Origin: Dimorphilus gyrociliatus
Taxonomy: Eukaryota > Annelida > Polychaeta > Dinophilidae
DNA length: 64,000 nt
Assembly: GCA_904063045.1 (NCBI GenBank)
Contig: CAJFCJ010000005.1
Span: 1,085,167-1,149,166 of the forward strand
Reading direction: 5' to 3'
Positions 13,112 through 24,066 of the stretch are shown here, piece after piece; within the stretch, counting starts at the first letter, position 1, and every line of letters starts with the position of its first letter. The notes under the pieces were generated by a model. It saw only the letters and a program-made list of their open reading frames with translations. It had not been told where the DNA came from and did not search any database. The translations under genes were made by a program, and so were the position numbers.

Positions 13112-14568
13112 TCACTTCTTCTTTCCGGTAGCCTTTTGGGCAGCTTTAGTCACCTTTCCGGCTTTTTCGGTCTTATCTACGGACTTGATGACGCCGACAG
13201 CAACAGTTTGCTTCATATCACGGACAGCGAAACGTCCCAATGGAGGATAATCAGAAAATGACTCTACACACATCGGTTTTTGGGGTTTCAACTTAACCAT
13301 GCAAGCGTCGCCAGACTTGACGAATTTTGGAGCATCTTCCAATTTCTTTCCGCTTCTTCTGTCGATCTTTTCCAAAATTTCAACAAATTTGCAAGCGATG
13401 TGAGCTGTATGACAATCCAAAACTGGAGCATATCCATTTTGGATTTGTCCAGGGTGGTTCAGGATGATAACCTTAAAAAATATAATTGTAAAAAATTGTA
13501 AATTTAAATATATTAATTATTTACTTGGGCTACAAAGGTGTCAGTTTCCTTTGGTGGATCGTTCTTGCTGTCACCAGCAACGTTTCCTCTACGGATTTCC
13601 TTAACAGATACGTTCTTAACATTGAAACCAACATTGTCACCAGGGCTAGCTTCTGGCATTTGGGTGTGATGCATTTCGACCGACTTAACTTCAGTGGTGA
13701 TTCCAGCTGGAGCGAAAGTAACAACCATACCAGGTTTAATAATACCGGTTTCAACACGACCAACGGGAACTGTTCCGATACCTCCGATTTTGTAAACGTC
13801 TTGAAGGGGAAGACGAAGAGGTTTGTCAGAGGGACGGCTTGGTGGTACGATGGCATCCAAAGCATTCAAGAGGGTCTTTCCAGAGAAAGATTTCATTTCT
13901 TTCTTTTCATTCATAACTTCTTTCGACCATCCCTTGAACCATGGCATGTTTTTAGATTCTTCCAACATGTTGTCTCCGACCCAACCAGATATTGGTACGA
14001 AAGCAACAGTCTTGGGATTGTAACCGATCTTCTTGATGTAAGTGGAAACTTCCTTAGTGATTTCTTCGAAACGTTTTTCGGAGTATTTAGGTTCAGTGCT
14101 GTCCATCTTGTTTACACCGACAATCAATTGTTTGACACCCAAAGTGTAGGCCAAGAGAGCGTGTTCTCTGGTCTGACCGTTCTTGGAGATACCAGCTTCG
14201 AATTCACCGGTACCAGCAGCGACGATCAATACGGCGCAATCGGCTTGAGAGGTTCCGGTAATCATGTTCTTGATGAAATCACGATGTCCGGGAGCATCAA
14301 TGATGGTAACTTCGAAGTTCTCAGTTTCGAATTTCCACAAGGCGATATCGATGGTGATACCACGTTCACGCTCGGCCTTCAGTTTATCCAAAACCCATGC
14401 GTACTTGAAGGAACCTTTTCCCATTTCCTGGGCTTCTTTTTCGAATTTTTCGATAACTCTCTTGTCGATACCACCGCATTTGTAGATCAAATGACCAGTG
14501 GTTGTAGATTTACCGGAATCTACGTGACCGATAACGACAATGTTAATATGCTTCCTTTCTTTTCCCAT
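13112..14568 (-). CDS. EEF1A: Translation elongation factor 1-alpha
   Basis: GTPase that delivers aminoacyl-tRNA to the ribosomal A site. Two coding exons, 13525-14568 and 13112-13471, separated by a 53-bp intron, give about 467 residues. GTPase motifs: G1 [10 protein letters not shown]3 DAPGH, G4 NKMD and G5-like ISGW. The C-terminal domain ends in a lysine-rich tail. A 5-prime UTR intron (donor after 15100, acceptor before 14595) splits the leader, as in many EEF1A genes. Codons are more GC-rich than in neighbouring genes, as expected for a highly expressed gene. Confidence 0.98.
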
Positions 14569-14595
14569 TTTTTTTCGTTGAAAACCACTTAGGAA

Positions 14596-15099
14596 CTGTA
14601 TGGATATTCAAATTATAGTTATAATAAAAGAACCACGTGCTTTTTAAAATTTCTTATAAAATATCCAACATTTTAGAAACAGTAAGAAAATATTTAAGTA
14701 ATTGGATTATAATATCCTAAAAGCGCAGTAACGTTGCACAACAACGTGTAAAGTTCATCTCAACACGTGGATACAATATGGCGGCCACAACGTCTAAAAA
14801 AAATTTCTTCAAATATTCCAAAAAATCTGTACTGCCTAGAAATTATTAATTAGATTATATTCTTCAAATTGTCTTATTTGGCTTTAATCTTAACCTCGTT
14901 GTTAACAAACGGCGGAGTCACTTTCGTCATGTCATGAGTGACGGAAAAAACTTTCTCAAATTCAATTAATTTACAAATTGTTAAATAAAAATAAAATCAG
15001 ATATCAATAGATTAAATTTTACTTCATATATTACTTGAACATTAAGTCTAAAAAATGTTGGATTTAAAAGATAAAACTAGATATTAAAGAAATACATAC
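14596..15099 (-). other. EEF1A 5-prime UTR intron
   Basis: Bounded by G|GTATGT at 15100 and CAG|TTCC at 14595 on the minus strand. It contains an E-box CACGTG near 14765 and an ATGGCGGCC element near 14778 that resembles a YY1 site. Intronic enhancers are common in EEF1A genes; activity here is inferred. Confidence 0.55.
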
Positions 15100-15156
15100 C
15101 TCTGTGCCACGAGTCTAAAGTAAAGGAAAGAATGACATGACCGGCGCGCTTTTATA
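15100..15156 (-). promoter_or_regulatory. EEF1A core promoter: TATA box and pyrimidine-rich (TOP-like) start
   Basis: On the minus strand TATAAAAG occupies 15149-15156. About 20-30 bp downstream is a pyrimidine tract (CTTTCCTTTACTTT, about 15115-15130), the usual start context of 5-prime TOP mRNAs such as EEF1A. The leader exon ends at 15100 with a consensus donor (GTATGT). The exact start site is inferred. Confidence 0.6.
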
Positions 15157-15496
15157 CTACATGGAGAGGGGGGCTATATGACGTCATTGGTTATACCCCA
15201 CTCATGGGAAATTTTTTTCATAAAAAAAATAATGAAAATAAAAATTATTTTTGATTTAAATCACTGCTATAAATTAAAATAAACTTAACAAAATTAAAAA
15301 CAAAATTTATTTGTTGACTATGTTGTTTGCAAAACATCCCCCCTTAATGGCTAATCTTAATTAAGAATTTTGTAGGGAGTATGTTTAATCTATCAACTTA
15401 CCGGATATCAGTATATCTGTAAAGGTTACACAAGAGTTACCGGTTAGTTTTCAAGCAGACGATATTTCCCTTGCTGTCGCAATTATTAATTGCAAT

Positions 15497-16022
15497 ATGC
15501 CGAATAACTTAAGATCGCTAATGACATCAACAAATCAATTAGGGAATTTTTTGAAACAGGTTGCGTTCTATCATATGCTTCCCTTTTTAACGAAATTACT
15601 TACGACAGTGCTGTAATAGAGGCCCTTTGACCTTAACGAACTTCACTCAAATGCGTTTTCGTTACGTTGACTGGTTGATGTTGAGAGATGTAAAACGGCG
15701 AAAATTAACAGCTGAATATGCCCAAGAAAGGATGAGATACAAAGCGCTTATAAATAATAACATACTTCCTGAAGATTTAAGAGTTAGTAGTCGTTATAGT
15801 TTCGAAAGACTTAAAATGAATAACCGCCGTCTATTTTAGGAAAGTGCAGATATGGATATGCGAAAATTACCCAGAGACTCTTTAAGGTGGCGAATTGTAG
15901 ATAGATGTGTCATAACTTCAAGAGCTCGAGGGAATGTTCCAAGGTGGAGAATGAGCAGATTTATCTTTAGGCATAATGCAGACTATAATAAACTATCAGG
16001 TGTAACAAAGGCTAAATGGTGA
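15497..16022 (+). CDS. MRPS14: Mitochondrial small ribosomal subunit protein uS14m
   Basis: Three exons, 15497-15559, 15609-15782 and 15840-16022, give 139 residues; the introns are 49 and 57 bp. uS14m binds 16S-like rRNA in the head of the mitoribosomal small subunit. Family matches: YVDWLMLRDVKRRKL, NNILPEDLR, LPRDSLRWRIVDRCVITSR, and the C-terminus RWRMSRFIFRHNADYNKLSG ending in KAKW. It lacks zinc-binding cysteines, as usual for mitochondrial uS14. The first exon (start at 15497, with LGNFLKQ) is chosen by phase and by similarity to the vertebrate N-terminus; its donor GTTGCG is weak. The gene is divergent from EEF1A. Confidence 0.92.
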
Positions 16023-16856
16023 AAAGTGATAAACGATTTGTTATTGATAATAATAAACATGTTTAATTCGATTTATCTAGCGAGTAATCAATTATTTCCG
16101 CAGATTATAACGTCGCACCATAGCTGCCATAATAAATGTCCATCGACTTTTTCATGTTAAATTCATACTACATGATGTGTATACAATTAACAGTGTCATG
16201 TAATGATTATATGTACATTTGTCCTAAAGGTGCTCCATAGATAATAGCCAGTGTATGTTTATATCTATGGCCGTTCGACAAAAAACACTGTTATTCATTA
16301 TATAAAGATTATTAACGTTTCTCGAAATTATTTACTTTTATATGAATAATCTTCCGACCTTATATATCTGTCCAATGAAAAATTGCTTTATAATTTCTGT
16401 AGAGCCTACTTTCAATGCCCTAACTAGCTGGCTAGTAGTGTAAAAAGTAACTTATTTTTATAATGCGCTTATGTCCTTTAACAAATAAAATAATTGATTT
16501 CTCAAGGAATATATTCCTCAAATATAATGTATATATTTATATGTACAGTATCATATTTTTGAAGAATAAACCGCATATTTGCTTAAATGGATAATTTATT
16601 TATGAATGCTAAATGAAATGGGATTATTCTAGAACCTTTTTATACACCAACCTAAAACTACTCATCTATTTATGGAAAACCATGGGCGATAAATGTCAGT
16701 ATTCGTTTTAAAAATTACTACTGATCTATCTTCAAGATGAAAGGTGTTTATGAAGCAAAAAATTTCAAAAATCAACGTTTTATTACCTAATAGAATACAA
16801 CTGATTCTACAAGTTTGTAAATAAGGTTCAATACAAAGAAGATGTTTGTACATGCA
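16023..16856. other. Convergent 3-prime flanks of MRPS14 and nocturnin
   Basis: No gene seen; AT-rich with AATAAA-like polyadenylation signals on both strands. Confidence 0.6.
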
Positions 16857-18340
16857 TTATTTGAAAGAGAATTCTACCGCTAAGCTTAGATGATCGGATG
16901 GATAATGATAGCCAGGTAATCTCTCTGAGCCAATCTCCTTTTCTTCGGGTAGTTTCTTAATGGAAGTTATATTAATATAGTTTGAACTGTAGAATATATA
17001 ATCAACTGTTTTTCGTATATCAGTTTCGCCTCCTCTACCCCCACGTATTTTCCAAGTTGTAAATTCAGGTTCCGAGTTTAAAATAGACTTGTATGATGAC
17101 ATAAAATTCATTTTTGACGTAATAACTTTGTAAACATTTTCGTTGGGATCTCCATTGAAATCTCCGCAAATCAATAGAGGTAGCTGGCTATATTTTGAAT
17201 GAAAGTGGTTTATTAGAAACACACCTTGCTCTTCTCTTAGCACCTCCCAACCTAATAAAAATTTGATATTTGAACATTTTTACTCTAAAATACAATAAAT
17301 ACAACCAACCTTTCCTAGCTTTTAAGTGAGTATTAGCAACGCAAAAGAGATTGTCACCCCTCTTGAAGGTAGCAACTAAACAAACTTGATTTGTAAAATG
17401 TCCAGATAGCGATTTTAGAATAAGTCTTTCGCAATCAATTGATTCTAATTCGTTTCGTTTGTAAAAGATGGCACATCCATCTGGTCCATAAGTGTTCTTA
17501 CAATAGAGAGCAGGACTGTCGGGTTTTGGTAGAAATGTTGCATTATATCCGATCCTACCTTTTTAGGGGAAAGAAAGAAAAAGAAAGTACGTTATTTTAA
17601 GTAGCAACAAAAGGGTATAATTACGCAGTTAATAGTTTAAATGGGTTAATACGAAATTGCTTGATTTCGATAGATACATATCTTGAAAAATGATCGTTCA
17701 TTCAAGTAAATATTTATTCTATTTTCATCTATTAAACAAATATATAATTGGTACCTTAGCTCATTATGTTTATTACTTACACAGAACACTATGTAAAATA
17801 CCAAATAGGTCGACTTCTTGTAGGCAAATGATATCTGCGTCAACATTAGCTATCTCTTCCAAGATTCGTAAAACCCGAAAAGGTAACTCTAGGGCAGATG
17901 AAGGACATCGACAAAAACTATCTTTGCCTGTGCTCAGTGCTGTTAAAAAAAACCCATGTAATCCTTTATATTGCTGTTAATATCAATAGGTATGTTTGCT
18001 AACCTTGCGATAACATATTCCATTGCATTATTTTGATGCTTTTTGAGGTATTTAAATGGGATTTTGTCTGATATTGACATTTTAATAGCGGTTGCTTAAT
18101 ATCACGAAATTCTTGTTTAAGTGCTAATTTGAGCGTTGCTAGGTCAACGATCTTTTCTGTGTCCTCAAAGCAAGACTTTACATCTAAGTAACATGATTCG
18201 ACCGATGAAGGGAAGTCTATTTGTAGAATATCTCCTATTTGGACGTCTTTGAACCATCCTTTAGTATCCGACCTGCGGACCTTTGTTAGGTCAATATCCT
18301 GGTCGTTTAAATTTCCAAAAGATGAAGCTCCATAATTCAT
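16857..18340 (-). CDS. NOCT: Nocturnin, NADP(H) 2-prime-phosphatase of the EEP family
   Basis: Four exons (minus): 18004-18340, 17781-17939, 17310-17558 and 16857-17251, giving 379 residues. Nocturnin is related to CCR4 deadenylases and removes the 2-prime phosphate from NADP(H). EEP catalytic motifs in order: IMQWNMLSQ, LQEVD (magnesium-binding Glu), FLPKPDSPA, NTYGPDGCAIF, NTHLKARKGWE, CGDFNGDPNE (Asp/Asn pair), and YPSDHLSLAVEF (final Asp-His). KPDSPA plus GPDGCA separates nocturnin from PDE12 and ANGEL. The first ATG in frame is at 18340; 100 weakly conserved residues precede the catalytic domain. The gene is convergent with MRPS14 and lies downstream of TM9SF1 on the same strand. Confidence 0.95.
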
Positions 18341-18856
18341 AGTTGCCAAGACTAGTTTAAAAAAATAATACGGCAAAGCTGACAAGAATATATTTCACTA
18401 TCGATTCGATCAGAAGATGAATTGATTGTTGTTCTTTATCGGTCAATGTCCTCCCATAGATGTCTCTGCTAACGAAGAGCTATCTGAACGATAGATGTCA
18501 CTACTTGTATTTAGTATTTAATATGAATATACTTTTTAAAAAATTACAAGAAATAAATCTACTTATAAAGCCCTTCTAAGAGCTGCGCTAGTAAGCCGAT
18601 TAACAACCTGTTTTAATTCCCAAAACAATGCACTGTATATAAGATACAGGATTTACGGAGAATAAATATAGTTTTAAATATTAAGAATCTCTTAACAAAT
18701 TTTTAAACAAATGGTTTATTGTTCACATAAATTATTTTTTAAATGTGTGAGCTAACTAAATTAATGATGCGGATGTAGACTATAATTCTGCTAAGTCTAA
18801 TTTTAGTCTTTCAGATATATCACAAAAAAAGAGAAATCTGTTCTTTTCCATAATTT

Positions 18857-21800
18857 TTAATCCATTTTTATATTGACGTAAATATATCGTATAAATCGTA
18901 GACTTGCGAAAAAAGCTACTGTCCCAAGCATTAAGAAAAAAGCGTAACATCCGAGAATTGTGTACCCAAAAAATTCAACAGTTTGTAACATTCCAGACAT
19001 GTTCGATCGCTTAAAGTAATAAAATAATGAGTATAAGAAAACGAAACCTCCCGTCGATCTGTGGGACAAGTATTATTAAGTAAATCTTACTATTTCATTA
19101 TTTCTAAATTGGATTAAAACAATTAAAAGTTAAACTTACCCTGCACTGAAGACGCTTCTCCACCACCATCTATAATCTTCCGTGCTTAATTGGAAATAAG
19201 TAAGTGCAATAGATATACAAGCAGTTACGGATAATAGTATGGCGTAAACGACAAATAGAATTCCGTAGAGAGTGTACTGCTGCTCTCTACCCCATAACGT
19301 AGAAAATATATAATACAATTCAACCGATATGGCGCTAAAAGGTAGGAATCCTCCAATAACACAATGAGCCAAACAACTCCTATACCAGGGCACACTTGGT
19401 ATTTCTCTAGCTATATTTTTTGTTCGGCAAGGAGCGTCAAAACTTCCCGCCCAATTTTTACCAAATATTCCACCAATTATTGTTAATGGATAGCCTAAAA
19501 ATATCCATACACTCAACAATAATAAGACAGTTTGCCATGGAAGTGCTTGGGTTGATCCGTATGCCCAAGCTACCGAGTTGGTAAAACTCCATACAATGAA
19601 AAATGGTAAGGCGAAGAGGGCTGAGGTTAAGTTGATATTCCAAACCCAGTTTTGCCCTCCCATTTTCCTATACATGTTGGCCGCTACATATCCACTTATA
19701 CAAGATGTAAATGCGTAAAGGAATATGGAAGCGGCATTGATAGATCCATGCCGATGAACGTTAAACATTCCTAAGACTGCCATAATAAGTATTCCCGTAG
19801 CGACTGATATGAATTGACTGCCAACACCTGAAAATGATATAAATAATACATACACGCTTTATAGCATTAATAAAGCACTCGTACCGAGAATAGCGCAAAA
19901 TAAGGTTTTGAATTTGGGAAATCTGAACACATCTGAGTGAATAATTTTCCATCCGTTATCATCTTCAGGTATGTCGTCTTCTTCTTCATCGCCGTTATAT
20001 CTCGCAAAATCATTCTTAAGCACTCTGGTCTGAAAGAGAAGTAAAATTTACAGTTAACAAAAGAAAAAAAAAAATTTAGTATTATTGCACATATCACTTT
20101 GGAATGGACATTCAAAATATCTTTTATTAGTTTAATGTGTTTAACTTGGATTTTCACAGTAAAATATATGTATTTACTTTTGTAAAATTATTTTTAAAAG
20201 CCGTCTTAAGGGAGTATTTCTCGTCTTAGAGTTTCCTTTTTTTAATAGATTAGTCTTATTCTGAGCGCTTAATATAATATGGCACGTATAATTTTATTTT
20301 GCTATCTACACTCGTAAAGAAGTAAACGTATACGAATCATAAAAAAAAGGAAGAATAATTAATATTCCTATCTTTTTTTAATTTGTACCCATTTTATAGA
20401 TTACTACAAGGGGGAAAATTATTTGCTTACCAGAATGATAATCACGAAACCGATAAGGAGGAAAACGAGTACCATGGAATTAATAATCGATAGCCAGTGA
20501 ATTTCAAGAGTTTTGGGAAAGAAGTTATTGTTATTCGTTCTTTTAGATCTTTCTGAATGTAGCATTCTATAGGGGAAGATGAAAACAAACACCAATTAGT
20601 AACATCTAACCAATTTGATATAACAAGAAATGTCTTACTTGCTGGGATGCCATTTAACGCTATAAGTAAACGTCACTTTAAGAGGCGCTTGTTTATCATC
20701 CAAATTGGTTGGTTGTCGTTCTTTAGTCGATACATTTGCGTATATAATCTAAAGAAAGCGAAAAAAATTATTAATAAAATGACAGTTCAAAGAAGAAGCT
20801 ACCAAACAATAAAGAATAGGCAACAATAGAGCTAGAGATGCGATCAGAAATTTTTCCTATATCAAAGTAATAAGATGGACAATGGTAGAAAGAAAACCAA
20901 TGACGCAACAAACTGATTAACTAATGGCTTCTATACACTTCATCTATAATCTTTCATCTCTTTTTCTATATCGATAACAATCGCAATTCGCCGCATAGGT
21001 TAATTCGGAATAAGAGTTTGCTGGAGATTATACCCGAGTCTCATTAAACATATACGTACATATTCTACTTTATAGAAGAAAAGTTAAAGCTTCTTTCTAC
21101 ATTAAAGCAATAATGAATTATTCTTCGTAAAATATACAATGCTATAGAGAATCTAAGGAATCTCCAGGATCTTTTTCTATATTTACAAATTTAGCCTTAT
21201 ATATAAATATGGCCAGTCGCATATTATAGTATATTCAATGTCATAGTTAAGATTGAACTTGTGCTATTTTTGACAGTAGTAACAAGAAATCAAATAGTCT
21301 CGCCTTATAAGATTTCTGTGCTACTACGCTTTATATATTGAGAGAAATAGTAGAAAAAGTAAAAAATGCGGAGGAAGGATAGAAGATAAAAATACAATTA
21401 CAGATTTATATACGCCTCCTAAGCCTATTAATTTTTGTTTTCTAATCAGTTGGATTTGCCAAGTCAGGGATAAGAGCTTGCAGTCGGATTTTAACCGACT
21501 CGCATTAACGATGTACGCGTACACGCACCTTTATTACAGACTGGCAAAGTAGAAAGTAAAGCTTCTTTCGACATTAAAGTAATAATGAATCAGCTTTTGA
21601 TATAAAGTCACCCTAGGCCAGTCAATCTATTGTCACAAAGTACTTTAAGCGTAATTTGTTGAACAAAAAGCGGTGACGGGCATATTAGCTGCCGAAGGCG
21701 ACGTCTTACGTTCGTTAGCCGTCACCTCTTTAGATGCCCTTTTCCACGCCTAACAAACCTGATCTCCGTTGTATTCGACATTAAATCGTAGATGCGTCCA

Positions 21801-23715
21801 CAAATGAATCTTGTGTTTGTGCGGTAAAAATCCCCCTTCTTCTAAATGGCCAACAAATCCCCGGATAGGGAGTTCGTCTACAACGAATTCAAAAAAGTAG
21901 AGATCTTCTATAGCGCTCCTTAGGGTGTTCAAATCTTTTTCGGACAGCTCGACCGTGCATAATTCTTTATCATTTTCGTCCTCTGTAGTAAAAACAACAT
22001 ATTTTAATACCGGATTCATTTAAATTAATTCGAAACGGAAAGGCTAAACAAAACATTAAGAATATTTATGAAAAAAATTACTCCTACCGAAAGATATTCA
22101 TACGTGGAGTATAAGCAATTACAAAATGGAAAACGATTTATTGAAAAAAAAATTTCTTCTTTCATGCTTTCTTCATAGTACTTATTAAGGCAACGGGAGG
22201 TATCTTAATATTAATCAATTTGTTTAGTTACATTTCACTTCTTTTATAATTAAATGGAATAGAAATATAGTATAGGTCAAACAATTAATTAGGTACATTG
22301 AAACAGTCCGGCGAATTTATCCATCGCAAATTCAATAATCTATTATTCATCCCATTATAAAAGAAAGAAGACACGCCTAAATCTCGTGTTCATCCTAAGT
22401 CTATAGGCTTGCAGCAGGTGTTTAAATATAAATAATAAAGTTACTTTCAAGAAAAAAAAGACTTGTGCAGATGATAAAAATACAACAAAATTGTTGATTC
22501 TAAATCATATAATTAACTTTAAAAGAAAGGGTGTAATCTTACTTTTAAATCGTAGATCATAGTTTGAAACTGCCATTCGATCGCCGTCCAGAACTTCGCC
22601 CAATGTCAAACTTTTATGTTCGATCTGAAAGAGAAAAAATTAAGCGAAAGTTCGTCGAGATGAAAGGCTAAGTGGCTCAGTAGTCGAAATTGGCTAAATC
22701 GCTACTTTTCTCAATCAGCTAGAACAAGCCGAAAAAGGCGCATCAAAAATCAAAGGCTAATCTGCCTCTCTTCCATCTCAATCGTGTGTTTCGGCCATCA
22801 AAAGGATCAGGCTCAGCGAGTTTCATTTTTATCACGATCTAGTAATTAAATTAATGCCCAATTTCTTCATCTATTTTCACTCCAAAATGATTCTAAAGTA
22901 TCAAGAATCATCAATATATACAAATTAGCAAGGTGAGTTTTTCCTGCACTCTATAAATTACATTATTGGAGATTGATAAATATTCGTTTTGAATAAAAAA
23001 ATTATTTCAATAATAATTACAATAAATTTTTTGAAAATATTACTTTCTGAATTTATCAGTTATTAGAACACTTCATTTATCTTAGTTTATTCCCTAAAAC
23101 GAACCATAAAAATTATTCATTTATATCGATAAAATTCTTTGAAATCTATCTAGGAAATAAATGATGGAAATAGAAATATATTCGATGCCTCGTCAATTAA
23201 AGTCATTCATCTGTGAATAATTTAATGATCAACAGAATAAACCCCGAGCTCTATTTTTTTTATATAAAATAGTACATCAGTAAAAGTCTTGCTTAGTCTA
23301 AAACTCTTTAAAACCCAGAAGCAGTTTAGATAATATTGTAATAAAAATGTCAACCTTTTGTGGACGGCAAACAGGGAGCTGATAGTAGTGGTACGTTTCA
23401 TGAGGGTTAAAGTAAGGTCCAACTTTGTTAACATAAACCGTAACCTGTAAATTTTTAAAACAATAAGCTTCTAAATTGTTGAAATTAAGTAGTAAAGTTT
23501 TTGTTATCATTGTAATGACAAAATATCGATGGCCTGTGAATTTAGACCCGATTGAACTATCAAAAATAGCTTTTAAAGTCGTTAATTTTCAGATTTTAAG
23601 CATTGTTAGCCCTGATCGGTTTAAGAAACCTATTAACCTTTTCATCATCCTTATATTTTGCACTGGAAACTAGTGAAAAGCATGCCAACACGACAAATCC
23701 AAACGATACCGCCAT
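18857..23715 (-). CDS. TM9SF1: Transmembrane 9 superfamily member 1
   Basis: Nine exons (minus): 23638-23715, 23355-23444, 22543-22624, 21759-21982, 20639-20748, 20431-20566, 19885-20029, 19140-19827 and 18857-19058, giving 584 residues. TM9SF proteins are nonaspanins with a large lumenal N-domain, working in the endosomal and Golgi pathway. A signal peptide opens the protein ([20 protein letters not shown]). The lumenal block [20 protein letters not shown] follows; the first membrane span is [20 protein letters not shown]; the last exons carry the nine-span core. Diagnostic for member 1: [45 protein letters not shown], and the C-terminal [11 protein letters not shown], with a KxD-type COPI signal. 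Intron 4 (20749-21758) carries the structured elements listed separately. Confidence 0.96.
21007..21118. repeat. Diverged direct repeat in TM9SF1 intron 4, copy A
   Basis: Shares with 21467-21590, in the same order, the blocks GATAAGAG-like, ATTAA, TACG-rich, and a 3-prime block of the type AAAGCTTCTTTC-ACATTAAAG-AATAATGAAT. Spacing is similar. Copy A has lost the strong hairpin of copy B. Confidence 0.6.
21455..21590. ncRNA. Candidate structured intronic element, copy B of the repeat
   Basis: Bases 21455-21465 (TTTGCCAAGTC) can pair with 21539-21548 (GACTGGCAAA), apart from one bulged A, to form a 10-bp closing stem. Inside are a perfect 6-bp hairpin (AGTCGG at 21482-21487, loop of 7, CCGACT at 21495-21500) and the palindrome GTACGCGTAC at 21513-21522. 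This is a branched fold of about 94 nt inside a spliced intron. No snoRNA boxes or tRNA layout were recognised, so RNA identity is unproven; it may be a DNA element. Confidence 0.35.
21672..21726. repeat. 8-bp inverted repeat near a TM9SF1 splice donor
   Basis: GGTGACGG at 21672-21679 and CCGTCACC at 21719-21726 form a perfect 8-bp stem around a GC-rich 39-nt loop that contains GCCGAAGGC and GACGTC. It sits about 32 bp inside the intron from the donor at 21758. Confidence 0.6.
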
Positions 23716-24066
23716 TTTGGAAATACTGACGATTCGCACTCCTCAGCTATTTCCGGTAAACAGACGAAAAACTGGTAGAAAAAACCTATCTACACCACTG
23801 TGTCTTTACGCGAAGATTTATTAATTTTGTTGAAATTTGACTATTTTATTGGATACGATATAATTATAACCTGCTAACTAAATACTAGATGCTATAAATA
23901 TTTTAAATCGCGAAGCATTAAAAATACTGAGTTATCCCGGAAAAATATTCGACTGTTTTGGTTCTCAGCGTGTAATCGTTCATCTAGACTTTAATTTGAG
24001 GCTGTAGAGAGTGAGTTTGTCTTGAATATTAATTACTAAAATATCTTTAACATATTTTCGTAATAG
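23716..24066. promoter_or_regulatory. Divergent promoter region of TM9SF1 and dve
   Basis: 351 bp separate the two start codons. No TATA box was identified on either side. Confidence 0.4.

Noticed and set aside
13525-14592. Long plus-strand open frame of 355 codons opposite EEF1A
   Set aside because: It is the antisense shadow of the EEF1A coding exon, kept open by its codon bias; no homology.
21480-21545. Minus-strand T-arm-like hairpin (GTCGG-TTAAAAT-CCGAC) suggesting a tRNA
   Set aside because: The acceptor stem would be 10 bp with a bulge, and no anticodon arm or D arm fits; kept only as a structured element.
22660-22800. A-box-like GTGGCTCAGTAGTCG suggesting a tRNA gene
   Set aside because: No B box or foldable acceptor stem downstream.
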